Of a DNA stretch of 24,149 nucleotides, positions 8,867 through 16,400 are shown one piece after another. Within the stretch, counting starts at the first letter, position 1, and every line of letters begins with the position of its first letter. The notes below the pieces were generated by a model. It had not been told where the DNA came from, did no database searches, and saw only the letters and a program-made list of their open reading frames with translations. Source of the DNA: Kiritimatiellia bacterium (GTDB taxonomy: Bacteria; Verrucomicrobiota; Kiritimatiellia; B70-G9); NCBI GenBank assembly GCA_012961745.1, contig DTYT01000324.1, positions 1 to 24,149 on the forward strand, read 5' to 3'. The position numbers and the translations under genes are program-made.

Positions 8867-9921
8867 GCAAGAGACCGGTGGCAGGTGAAGAGCAACCTGT
8901 CCTGAGCGTCGTCATCCCGACACTGGGCCGGCAGTCGCTCCTGGAGACCTTGGAATCGCTGCGCGGGCTGGAGGAATTTCCCCGGCTGGAGGTTATCGTC
9001 TGCGGCAGGATACATGATGAGGAGGTGCTCCGCCGGGTCGCCGAATTGTGCGCGAAGCACGGGAACCTGATTCACGTGCCGGTAGAGTTCGAGACGGGAG
9101 ATTCGAGCCGCAAGAAGAACGCGGGCGCTGAGCAGGCAAGGGCGCCCCTGGTAGCGTTTCTGGACGATGACGTGATAGTGGGGCGGCATTGGGTAGAAAG
9201 AATAGTCTCGCTGTTCGGTGAGGAAGACGTGGGCCTGGTGAGCGGTCCAGGCCTGATTCCGCCGGAGACCCACGGATTTGCCCGACTGGCGGGCTTGACG
9301 CTGCAGTCCCTGGCGGCGGGGTACGTTGCTGGCCGGTACAGCGGCGGCCGGGGGGAACCGAGGAGGATCCGCTGGTCGCAGATCATAGGATGTAACATGG
9401 TCTACCGCGCTTCGGTGCTGCGTGAGATCGGTGGGTTTGATCCGGCATTCTGGCCGGGGGAGGAGATGATTGCAGCCTACCGGGCGCAGCAGAAGTACCG
9501 GATTTTGTTTCATCCTGAAGCGGTGGTATACCACCGTCCGCGTAGTACTCTTGGCGGTTTCTGGCGGCAGATGTGGGGCTATGGGGCGACGCGCATCCGC
9601 CTGATACGCGGCGGGGCGCCTGTGGAGCCGAGTACTCTTTTCCCCATGGGATGGGTGGCCTCGCTCGTGGCGCTGATCCCTTTGGCGTTCGTCTCATGGC
9701 TGGCAGCTTGTTTTCTGGCGCTGGAATTGATTCTCTATTTGGCGGCGGATGTCGCGGTAACGGCTCTCAAGGTGGCCGATACGCGTTCTGCCGCGGATGC
9801 CGGCATATTGCTGACGGTTCCGCTGATGCATCTGGCCTATGGCCTGGCGCAATGGTACGAGGTCTTCTTCCCCAACCGCGACCTGGGCCGGCAGGTGAAA
9901 ACGTCCGTCCAGCGGTCCTGA
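8863..9921 (+). CDS. Glycosyltransferase family 2 with C-terminal membrane segments
   Basis: GT-A fold inverting glycosyltransferase of family 2, 352 aa. The nucleotide-sugar domain begins LSVVIPTLGRQSLLETLESL (residues 14-33). The metal-binding acidic motif FLDDDV is at 99-104. The acceptor-side region GCNMVYRASVLREIGGFDPAF...GEEM (176-202) matches the usual galactosyl/rhamnosyl-transferase C-terminal block. Hydrophobic segments at about 261-302 and 314-330 suggest attachment to the cytoplasmic face of the inner membrane. The ATG overlaps the stop of the YfhO-like gene by four bases, so translation is probably coupled. Donor and acceptor sugars cannot be read from the sequence; a role in surface polysaccharide or glycolipid assembly is inference. 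Confidence 0.87.
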   Translation: MSKRPVAGEEQPVLSVVIPTLGRQSLLETLESLRGLEEFPRLEVIVCGRIHDEEVLRRVAELCAKHGNLIHVPVEFETGDSSRKKNAGAEQARAPLVAFLDDDVIVGRHWVERIVSLFGEEDVGLVSGPGLIPPETHGFARLAGLTLQSLAAGYVAGRYSGGRGEPRRIRWSQIIGCNMVYRASVLREIGGFDPAFWPGEEMIAAYRAQQKYRILFHPEAVVYHRPRSTLGGFWRQMWGYGATRIRLIRGGAPVEPSTLFPMGWVASLVALIPLAFVSWLAACFLALELILYLAADVAVTALKVADTRSAADAGILLTVPLMHLAYGLAQWYEVFFPNRDLGRQVKTSVQRS

Positions 9922-9938
9922 CGGGCGTGGGGGTCCTT

Positions 9939-11630
9939 TTAGAAGTATAGAAAACGTTTTATCTTGCCTGTAGTGGTCTTCTCAAACGGCTCGTAGCGGA
10001 CCTTCACCCGCCGGGGGCGCTTATATGCCGGCAGGTGTGAGCTGAGGCGTCGCACCTCGTCCCGGAGCAGGGCTTGTATCTCTTGGTCGGAAAGCGGGCG
10101 CCGGCGCTTTTCCGCGAGGGCGTCCAGAGCCTCCATGTCGGGAACCACGATGACTGAAAGAGTTTCCGCCCGGGGTCTTTCGTCCTGGGAGGAGGCCAAG
10201 GCGAGGGCCTCCGCTATATAAGGACTACGGAGCAGGTGAGATTCGATTTCTTCGGGGTTGATGTTCTTTCCCTCAGGGGTGACGATCAGGTTCTTACGGC
10301 GTCCGGTGATGAAGAGAAACCCATCTGCATCAAGGCGTCCCAGATCCCCGGTGAAGAGCCACCCGTTGCGGAAAGTAGCGGAAGTGGCCTCCGGGTCGTT
10401 GTGGTAGCCGGGGGATACGTTGGGACCCCGGGCGATGATTTCTCCTACACCGTCGGGGCCGGGATCCTGAATCTGGATCTCTACGCCGGGCACCGCGCGC
10501 CCCGCGCTTCCCGGTCGAGGCCTTTCGGGTGGGTTGAGGGTGAGCACGGGGCCGGCCTCGGTCAAGCCGTAGCCCTCTATCACGGGTATGCCGTGTCGGC
10601 GGAACCACCGAAGGACGCGGGCATCGCAGGCTGCTCCGCCGACTACGATCATCCTCAACCGTCCGCCGAGTGACCGACGGAGGCGGATTCCGACAAGGCG
10701 TGAGCCTCCCGGCAGGAGCGAGAGAATCCGGGCAAGAGGGGAGCGGCGTATCTGGTGAACCGCGCGGTCCTTCATCTTGTAGAGCATCAGCGGGACGGTC
10801 AGCAGAATGGTAGGATGCAGCTGCCGCATGTCTTCGGCCACGGTGCGCAGGCTGCGTACCATGCTCACAGGCACTCCGGCTGCGATGGGTGCCAGAAGGT
10901 TGGCGGTGAGGGCGAAACTGTGGTGCAGGGGCAGCACCAGCAGGAAATGGTCGCCGGGCAGAATCCGTGCGGCGGCCAGGCACGACTTCACGTTGGCTAC
11001 GAGGTTGCTATGGGTCAGGAGAACTCCGTGGGGCCGACCGGTGGTACCCGAGGTGTAGATGATTGCCGCCGGTGTTTCCGGTGACGGCGAAGGTGGCGGC
11101 ACAATAGACTCGCGGCGTGGCCGCTGCACGACCGACTCGTACCTGTGGAGCTGCGGACCCGCGGCCCCGCGGGGCGGGTGCACCACCTCTGCCGCAGTGA
11201 TGATCACGTGTTTCAGACTGGGCAGGCTGTCAGAGCATTGCAAGACGAGGTGCACGTATTCACTTTCGGCGTAGAGCACGCTGGCTTCCGAGTCGCGCAG
11301 AATGTGGAGAATCTCGTCCTCGGGCAGTTGGGGATCAACCGGGACGGCGGTTCCCGCCCAACAGGCCCCGAAGAACACCTCCGTCCACTGAGGGCGGCGG
11401 CCCATGAGGATTGCCGCGCGCTCCGGTGTATGACGGCCGTGAAAAAGGTCCGCCAGGAAGAGTGCGTTGAAGAGAGCACAGCGGTGGAGATCGGCGAATG
11501 ATTTTTCCGTCCAGTGATTTTCTTCAAAATAGCGCAACGCGGGGGATGCAGGGGTGTGACGGGCGCGCAGGCCCAGCAACTCAGGAAGGCTCTGAGCCTT
11601 GAGAACCGGATCTGGACGGGGAACCGCCAT
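9939..11630 (-). CDS. AMP-forming acyl-CoA synthetase/ligase family protein
   Basis: ANL-superfamily adenylating enzyme, 563 aa, expected to activate a carboxylate (probably fatty acid) with ATP for thioester formation. Motifs: A3 P-loop YTSGTTGRPHGV (192-203), A5 EGYGLTEAGP (352-361), A7 LFTGDLG (425-431), hinge region GRRKNLIVTPEGKNINPEEIE (443-463), and the C-terminal catalytic lysine Lys556 in KTTTGKIKR. Length and hinge fit long-chain acyl-CoA synthetases or acyl-ACP/AMP ligases. Oddity: the P-loop lysine (normally TTGxPKG) is His201. The ATG at 11630 has GAGG about ten bases upstream. The gene converges on the GT2 gene with 17 bases between stops. The substrate is unknown. Confidence 0.87.
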   Translation of the reverse strand: MAVPRPDPVLKAQSLPELLGLRARHTPASPALRYFEENHWTEKSFADLHRCALFNALFLADLFHGRHTPERAAILMGRRPQWTEVFFGACWAGTAVPVDPQLPEDEILHILRDSEASVLYAESEYVHLVLQCSDSLPSLKHVIITAAEVVHPPRGAAGPQLHRYESVVQRPRRESIVPPPSPSPETPAAIIYTSGTTGRPHGVLLTHSNLVANVKSCLAAARILPGDHFLLVLPLHHSFALTANLLAPIAAGVPVSMVRSLRTVAEDMRQLHPTILLTVPLMLYKMKDRAVHQIRRSPLARILSLLPGGSRLVGIRLRRSLGGRLRMIVVGGAACDARVLRWFRRHGIPVIEGYGLTEAGPVLTLNPPERPRPGSAGRAVPGVEIQIQDPGPDGVGEIIARGPNVSPGYHNDPEATSATFRNGWLFTGDLGRLDADGFLFITGRRKNLIVTPEGKNINPEEIESHLLRSPYIAEALALASSQDERPRAETLSVIVVPDMEALDALAEKRRRPLSDQEIQALLRDEVRRLSSHLPAYKRPRRVKVRYEPFEKTTTGKIKRFLYF

Positions 11631-11709
11631 CCATCTGTATCCTCGAAGTGATGGAATTCTAACCAGGCGACGGTAAGAATGCGAGAAGAAGCAGTTGTCC
11701 GGTGCCCGC

Positions 11710-11738
11710 TTGACTTTGAATTGCTCCTGATCTATCTA
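11710..11738 (+). promoter_or_regulatory. Putative sigma-70 promoter of the tRNA-Leu gene
   Basis: TTGACT (11710-11715) and TATCTA (11733-11738) are separated by 17 bases and end 16 bases before the tRNA. The -35 matches consensus at five of six positions; the -10 is weak. Confidence 0.4.
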
Positions 11739-11754
11739 CTTTTGCTCGACGGTT

Positions 11755-11842
11755 GCACCCGTGGTGGAACTGGCAGACACGCAAGATTCAGGATCTTGTG
11801 GCCGATGAGGCCGTGGAGGTTCGAATCCTCCCGGGCGCACCA
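11755..11842 (+). tRNA. tRNA-Leu, anticodon CAG
   Basis: Class II tRNA with CCA encoded (11840-11842). The acceptor 5' arm GCACCCG (11755-11761) pairs with CGGGCGC (11832-11838) except for A3-C70. The D arm is GTGGAACTGGCAGAC. The anticodon stem CAAGA/TCTTG encloses loop TTCAGGA, giving CAG (11789-11791), which reads CUG. A long variable arm (about 11799-11814) with GGCC/GGCC pairing is typical of Leu. The T arm is GGAGG-TTCGAAT-CCTCC. The identity is secure from the long variable arm and anticodon. Confidence 0.95.
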
Positions 11843-11893
11843 TTCGCCCGCGTCAAGTTTCCGCAGCCCCCTACCGCGTTCGGGCGGCGGGTG

Positions 11894-12967
11894 TCACGGC
11901 TGTTCCGCGTCCTGGCTGTATTGGATGGCCGCTGCGCTGCGGAGTTGCTCGATGTAGTCCGAGGCCGCCTGCCGTTGTTTACTCTGAGTGAGGGAGGCCC
12001 GGATGGCATCGTGGACCTCCTCAAGCGGCATTTCTCTGGCGGGCTGGTGATCGGTCACCTGGATGATGTGGTATCCGAAGCGTGTCTCGACAACCGGTCC
12101 GATTTCCCCGATTTTCTGGGAGAATGCGGCTTCCTCGAATGCCGGCACGGTCTGCTTGCGGGCGATCATTCCCAGCTCCCCGCCGCGGGTGCGGCTGGGG
12201 CAGTCCGAATACTTCTTGGCCAGCTCGGCAAAATCCGCTCCCTGGAGGAGTTGCTGGCGGAGCTCTTCGGCCTTTTTGCGCTTTTGTTCCATAAGTTCGG
12301 GGGGGTCGGCGGGTGTCACTTGGATGAGGATATGACGTGCGCGCACCGTCTCGGGCCGGGAGAAGCGGGGCTTGTTCTCCTGATAGAACTTTTCGATCTC
12401 GGCTTCGGAGGGCGCAAGATTGGTCGGCGAGTGTTTCTCCATCAAACGCGCGACAGCCAGATCGAAGCGGATTGCATCGGCGAGTTCCTGGGAGGTCACG
12501 TTGAACCGCGCCAACTGCTGCTGCAGAGTAACGCCCGGCGGCATGGTGGAGGTGAGTTCTGCGATGCGGTTGCTTACTTCGGCATCGGATACCTGGATGT
12601 TCTCATTGCTGATGGCCTGCTTCAACAGCTGTTGGACGATGAGGCTCTCCAGTGCCTGCTTGCGGATCTGCGGCCGCAACTGGGCCACCCTTTCCGGTCC
12701 CATGCGTCGTATGAGATTGGCCGAAAGGGTCTCGGCTTCCCGGTCCAGCTGGGCGCGCGTTATGTCTACCCCGTCAACCGTGGCCACCACACGGGGGCCG
12801 GGGACAGCGGTGCGTCCCAGAAGGCTGGTGAACGATTCGGCTCCCTGCGGGGGAACCGGAGGTGCGACGGCTTCCTCCTGCTGGCTGCAGCCGGTCAACG
12901 GTAACGTGACCAGAGCCAAGGATACCGCGATTGCCGATCCTACCGTACGGAATTTGGTCCACATCAT
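11894..12967 (-). CDS. PpiC/SurA-type peptidyl-prolyl isomerase lipoprotein
   Basis: Parvulin-family chaperone, probably anchored by lipid in the envelope, where such proteins help fold outer-membrane or secreted proteins. From ATG 12967 (357 aa) it begins MMWTKFRTVG with a hydrophobic stretch and the lipobox LPLTGC; the acylated cysteine is residue 27. A SurA-N-like helical domain covers about 60-180 (VVATVDGVDITRAQLDREAE...). The rotamase domain covers about 207-306 (ARHILIQV, GGELGMIARKQTVPAFEEAAF, FGYHIIQVTD). An upstream in-frame ATG at 12985 would add six residues; neither start has a classical ribosome site, and I prefer 12967 for its shorter n-region. It lies downstream of the dehydrogenase gene on the same strand and faces away from the secretion operon it may serve. 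Confidence 0.9.
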   Translation of the reverse strand: MMWTKFRTVGSAIAVSLALVTLPLTGCSQQEEAVAPPVPPQGAESFTSLLGRTAVPGPRVVATVDGVDITRAQLDREAETLSANLIRRMGPERVAQLRPQIRKQALESLIVQQLLKQAISNENIQVSDAEVSNRIAELTSTMPPGVTLQQQLARFNVTSQELADAIRFDLAVARLMEKHSPTNLAPSEAEIEKFYQENKPRFSRPETVRARHILIQVTPADPPELMEQKRKKAEELRQQLLQGADFAELAKKYSDCPSRTRGGELGMIARKQTVPAFEEAAFSQKIGEIGPVVETRFGYHIIQVTDHQPAREMPLEEVHDAIRASLTQSKQRQAASDYIEQLRSAAAIQYSQDAEQP

Positions 12968-13020
12968 CGAATTCCCCAATTGCATTCAGGTCTTCTTCGC
13001 GCCTCGTACCGGTCGGGTGC

Positions 13021-13046
13021 GGGCAGTTCACGTGCGTATACTGCCC
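13021..13046. other. Hairpin between the dehydrogenase and PpiC genes
   Basis: GGGCAGT (13021-13027) and ACTGCCC (13040-13046) form a 7-bp perfect stem with a 12-base loop containing CACGTG. It lies just past the dehydrogenase stop and before the PpiC start. There is no T-tract on either side, so it may be a weak or factor-dependent terminator, or an mRNA-processing structure. Confidence 0.4.
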
Positions 13047-13062
13047 CCCGAGTGCAGGCGCG

Positions 13063-14058
13063 TCAAATGTTTTTAGAGAGAAGGGAGCGTGGTATCTCCC
13101 ACTTGAAGCGGTGGTGCCGGCGGTAGTGCAGTATCTGCGCGATAGTATGGCGGGCCTTGTTAGTCACTGCTTCGACCGTGTTGAACGCGTTGTGGGGGGT
13201 AAGAAGGACATTCGGGTGCTGCTGCGCCAGCCGGCGCAACGCTGGCGGCAGGCGCGGGTCGTTCAGATCGCCGCTTTTCCTCAATACGCGGGCGATGCTC
13301 GGTTCGTTCTCGTAAACGTCGAGTGCCACGCCGCCCAGGATTCCCTCCTCAAGCAAACGCAGCAGGTCTGCGGTGGGTGACAGCTCACCGCGCGCTACGT
13401 TGACGAAAACCGTCCCCGGGCGGGCATGTTTCATTCGCGCATAGGAAAAGAAGCCGCGGTTCTCCACCGTGAGGTTCATCGCCGCTACGACCACGTGGGC
13501 GCGGGGCAGCCCGCGGGCGAATTCGACGTAACGCACCCGGCGGAAACGGCGAACGATGTCGACGCCCAGTACTTTCATGCCGAGAGCCCGGCCCAGCCGG
13601 ACGATTTCGCTTCCGATATTCCCCACCCCCACTACCAGCAGAGTTTTCGCGGCACATTCGAGCCCCGTGAGGCCATTCCGGTGAAAGGTACTGAACGCCA
13701 CGGTTTGCAAAGGCAGCTTTCGGAGCAGGCTCATCCACAGCAAGGCCGCCTGTTCGGCGACCGCCCTCACACAGTAGCGGGGGAGATACCCGCAGCGTAT
13801 TTTCCCTCCCGAGGCGGAATGCACAGGCAGCAGATGATCGTAGCCTGCGCTGCGGGAGAGTACCGCCTGGACCCGGTCAATCCAGTGAGGAGGAATTACC
13901 GACTGGGTTCTGATCGAAATCACCGGTGCAGGCGGCAGTTCGTGGCCTGATTCCTGAATGGTCGCCGGTGTGCTGGCAAAGTCGAGACCCGGGGGACAAA
14001 GCTGCCGTAGGAGGTGTTCCTCCTCCTCGAAAACTTCGTAAAGAAAAATATCAGTCAT
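13063..14058 (-). CDS. D-isomer-specific 2-hydroxyacid dehydrogenase family protein
   Basis: NAD(P)-dependent oxidoreductase of the D-2-hydroxyacid dehydrogenase family, 331 aa, reducing a 2-keto acid to the D-hydroxy acid or the reverse. The Rossmann motif GVGNIGS is at 144-150, with a likely NAD-selecting Asp167 at the end of the second strand (VLGVDIV). Catalytic residues of the family are present: Arg223 (VNVARGE), Glu252 (DVYENEP) and His289 (LLTPHNA). The N-terminal substrate domain has the RSAGYDHL element (69-76). ATG 14058 has GGGGAA close upstream. It precedes the PpiC gene by 95 bases on the same strand, so they may share a transcript. The substrate (lactate, glycerate, phosphonate or other) cannot be assigned. 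Confidence 0.87.
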   Translation of the reverse strand: MTDIFLYEVFEEEEHLLRQLCPPGLDFASTPATIQESGHELPPAPVISIRTQSVIPPHWIDRVQAVLSRSAGYDHLLPVHSASGGKIRCGYLPRYCVRAVAEQAALLWMSLLRKLPLQTVAFSTFHRNGLTGLECAAKTLLVVGVGNIGSEIVRLGRALGMKVLGVDIVRRFRRVRYVEFARGLPRAHVVVAAMNLTVENRGFFSYARMKHARPGTVFVNVARGELSPTADLLRLLEEGILGGVALDVYENEPSIARVLRKSGDLNDPRLPPALRRLAQQHPNVLLTPHNAFNTVEAVTNKARHTIAQILHYRRHHRFKWEIPRSLLSKNI

Positions 14059-14113
14059 TTTCCCCGTTGCGGATCTAGACGCCGTCGTGATTCCAACCCT
14101 AAAGATAAAACGA

Positions 14114-14141
14114 TTGACACCTGCGGGGAAGAAACAATAAT
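14114..14141 (+). promoter_or_regulatory. Near-consensus sigma-70 promoter of the motor operon
   Basis: A perfect TTGACA (14114-14119), a 16-base spacer and AATAAT (14136-14141, five of six) lie 41 bases before the start codon of the MotA/TolQ/ExbB-like gene. This is the strongest promoter match seen in the window. It lies in the divergent gap with the dehydrogenase gene. Confidence 0.75.
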
Positions 14142-14182
14142 GGTTTTACTGTAAGCGAATCGCCGTCAACGAGAGGTGGGCC

Positions 14183-15820
14183 ATGCCTGAAGAGGAAACC
14201 AGACCGGAATCGTCCGCCGAAGAGCAGATTGCTGTAACCGGCCCTCGTGGAACGCGGCCGACTACCGATGCCAACGTAGTGATCCAGTTGCTGGTCGCAG
14301 TGGTGGGCTCGGTGCTCGTGAGCTGGGCGGTCACCCCTTTGAAGGACACCAATCTGAACTATCTCTGGGCCATAATCCGCGACCGTGGTCCCGTACAGTA
14401 TTTTGAGGTGTTCATGGCGTTCATGGTGGCGACGTTCATCTTCATGAAAGCCCGCATTGTCCGTAATCAGCTGGGGGTGATTGCTTCCGGTCCGATTGGC
14501 CCTTCGGTGGATTTCAACGACGATGAGCAGGTGCAGGATCTGCGGGAAAGCGTAACCCGGCGTGACGAGTTCGCTTGGAGCATTTTGCTGAATCGGATCG
14601 AGCGGGCTCTGGCTCTCTGGCTGGGGTCCAAGGATGTGAGCCGGGTGGCATCCTGGGCGGCATCCGAGTCAGATCGCGATGTGACGGCCTCGGACTCCTC
14701 GTATGCGACGGTGCGCGTATTGATCTGGGCGTTGCCGATCCTGGGGTTCATCGGGACAGTGATGGGATTGGGGCAGGCGGTTTCCGGATTCGCGAAGTTC
14801 CTTGCCGGCGCGGCGGAGTTGACCCAGATCAAGGAGGCGATTGCCAAGGTGACGGTGGGTCTGGGTGTGGCGTTTGATACCACGCTGCTGGCCCTGATTC
14901 TGACGACCTTTCTGATGTTTCCGCTTTCATGGGTTCAGCGGCGTGAGGAGGGGTTATTCGTCGAGATGGACAATTACATGGACGACCACCTGATTTCCCA
15001 TCTACCCTCGCCGGAACAGCAGCCGATCGTAATCGAGAATCTGGAGGACAGCATTGAGGCGGCATTCCGGCGGTATATTCCGGATCCGGACCGCTATGAC
15101 GAGGTCTTCACCCGTTCGATAGAGCGGGCGGCGGCCACCGTAGAGGAGAAGTTCAGCGCCTTGGCGAAGGGCTATGAGACCACCCTGAGCGATATCAGCT
15201 CGCAGCTTTCCGCGGGGTTGGGTTCGGTGGGAGATCAGATCCAAGGGGCGCTGTCTGGGTTTAGGCAGGAGCTGGAGCAACACGAAACGCAGATTGTAGC
15301 TTCCCAGAAACAGGCTGCCGCAGAGCAGCATCAGAGGATGAAGGAGCTGGTACAGGAGTTGAAAGAGTCGTCGCAGGCGGTGGCGCAGCGCTACGAGGCC
15401 ATGGTCCAGCAGATCCAGACGGCCACCGAGTCGGCGGTGCAGCGGGCGCTGCAGTCAGCGGACAAGACGGCCCAGCAGATAATTCAGGCGGCGGAGAAGT
15501 CAGCGACCCGAGCGGGCAAGGCGGCGGAGGAGGCGGCGGCGAAGGCGTCAGCAGTGGTAGAGAAGGCGACGGCAGGGACAATCAAGGCCGCCGAGCAGGT
15601 GAGCAGTCGTCTAGCCGAGGTCAGCAAGCTGGCCGCGGGCATTGAAAAGCTTCTGCACGCCGAAGAGGCAATGGAGAAGGCCATCGTATCGTTGGCCACC
15701 GCCGAAGAATTCCAGAAGACGCTCAAGGATCTCCGGAAACACCTGACGACCACGGACGAATTCTGCGCGCGCCTGAGCAAACCGCGCGTAATCACTTTGC
15801 GCGAGGAAGTTGTGGAATAG
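14183..15820 (+). CDS. MotA/TolQ/ExbB-family proton-channel protein with long coiled-coil tail
   Basis: Inner-membrane stator-type protein, 545 aa, of the family that forms pentameric proton-driven motors (ExbB, TolQ, MotA). Membrane helices are predicted at about 32-50, 71-90, 179-199 and 222-247. The family core is LPILGFIGTVMGLGQAVSGF...ITVGLGVAFDTTLLALI-like at 184-240. From about 280 to 545 is an unusually long cytoplasmic tail, mostly heptad-like and Ala/Glu/Lys/Gln-rich (AAEKSATRAGKAAEEAAAKA at 436-455). ExbB and TolQ are about half this size and lack such a tail; ZorA of Zorya has one, but its partner genes are absent here. A GAGAGG ribosome site ends seven bases before ATG 14183. Two ExbD-like genes follow on the same strand. 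The force-receiving partner is unknown. Confidence 0.85.
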   Translation: MPEEETRPESSAEEQIAVTGPRGTRPTTDANVVIQLLVAVVGSVLVSWAVTPLKDTNLNYLWAIIRDRGPVQYFEVFMAFMVATFIFMKARIVRNQLGVIASGPIGPSVDFNDDEQVQDLRESVTRRDEFAWSILLNRIERALALWLGSKDVSRVASWAASESDRDVTASDSSYATVRVLIWALPILGFIGTVMGLGQAVSGFAKFLAGAAELTQIKEAIAKVTVGLGVAFDTTLLALILTTFLMFPLSWVQRREEGLFVEMDNYMDDHLISHLPSPEQQPIVIENLEDSIEAAFRRYIPDPDRYDEVFTRSIERAAATVEEKFSALAKGYETTLSDISSQLSAGLGSVGDQIQGALSGFRQELEQHETQIVASQKQAAAEQHQRMKELVQELKESSQAVAQRYEAMVQQIQTATESAVQRALQSADKTAQQIIQAAEKSATRAGKAAEEAAAKASAVVEKATAGTIKAAEQVSSRLAEVSKLAAGIEKLLHAEEAMEKAIVSLATAEEFQKTLKDLRKHLTTTDEFCARLSKPRVITLREEVVE

Positions 15821-15857
15821 ACCTCGCGGAGCGCCGTGTAGGGGGACGGCAGATCTC

Positions 15858-16394
15858 ATGGCCAGAGCCCGCAGAGCGATGGGGCAGGTGGAGCTGACCG
15901 CCTTCATGCCGATCATTCTTATGACGGTCGGCTGCCTGGTGGTTCTGCTGGTAGTCAACACGGTGATCATTGTCAGCAATCCCGAAAACATCCGGATTAC
16001 CTCGGTTATCCAGAGTGCCTTGTATGAGCCGGGCCGCCGTACGGGACTGGAGATGGGGGCTCCGTTTCCGTTCGGCAACCGTGAGAAGGAGCCGGTATAC
16101 TTCGACGTGCATCCGGAGTACATCGTGCTGTACCCGGGGAAAGACAAAGTGGCCCTAGGGGATCTTCTGCTGCCCGGCAATCCGCTGGAACGGATGCTGG
16201 ACCTGGTGGAGCAGCACAGGGATACCCACTACATTGTCATTCTTGCCCGTCCGCATACCGCTCGCCTAACCCGCAAATTGCGCAAGCTCATTCACGAGCG
16301 AGGGATTGATTTGGGCTTTGAGTTGTTCGAGGCCGAGCGGGAGGTGGTATACAAGCCGTCGCGAAGGTCGCAGCTGCTGGTGAAGAAGGAGTAG
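15858..16394 (+). CDS. Single-pass ExbD/TolR-like protein without the membrane aspartate
   Basis: 178-aa protein, second gene of the motor operon. It has a short basic N-terminus (MARARRAMGQVEL), one membrane helix (about 14-39) and an extracytoplasmic globular part containing VYFDVHPEYIVLYPG (80-94), YIVILARPHT (125-134) and IDLGFELFEAER (150-161). Topology and position match ExbD/TolR, the partner that threads the stator pentamer. However, the helix starts VELTAFMPIILMTVG, where ExbD has xTPLIDVVF: the proton-carrying Asp is not there. I start at ATG 15858, 37 bases after the upstream stop, rather than at an upstream in-frame ATG (15810) that would overlap the previous gene and bury the helix. 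The next ribosome site overlaps its stop. The family is inferred from topology and context. Confidence 0.7.
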   Translation: MARARRAMGQVELTAFMPIILMTVGCLVVLLVVNTVIIVSNPENIRITSVIQSALYEPGRRTGLEMGAPFPFGNREKEPVYFDVHPEYIVLYPGKDKVALGDLLLPGNPLERMLDLVEQHRDTHYIVILARPHTARLTRKLRKLIHERGIDLGFELFEAEREVVYKPSRRSQLLVKKE

Positions 16395-16400
16395 GACGCG

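Noticed and set aside
11753..12904. 383-codon open frame on the plus strand over the PpiC gene
   Set aside because: It begins inside the tRNA-Leu gene and runs antisense to a clear parvulin lipoprotein. It is a byproduct of GC-rich codon use.
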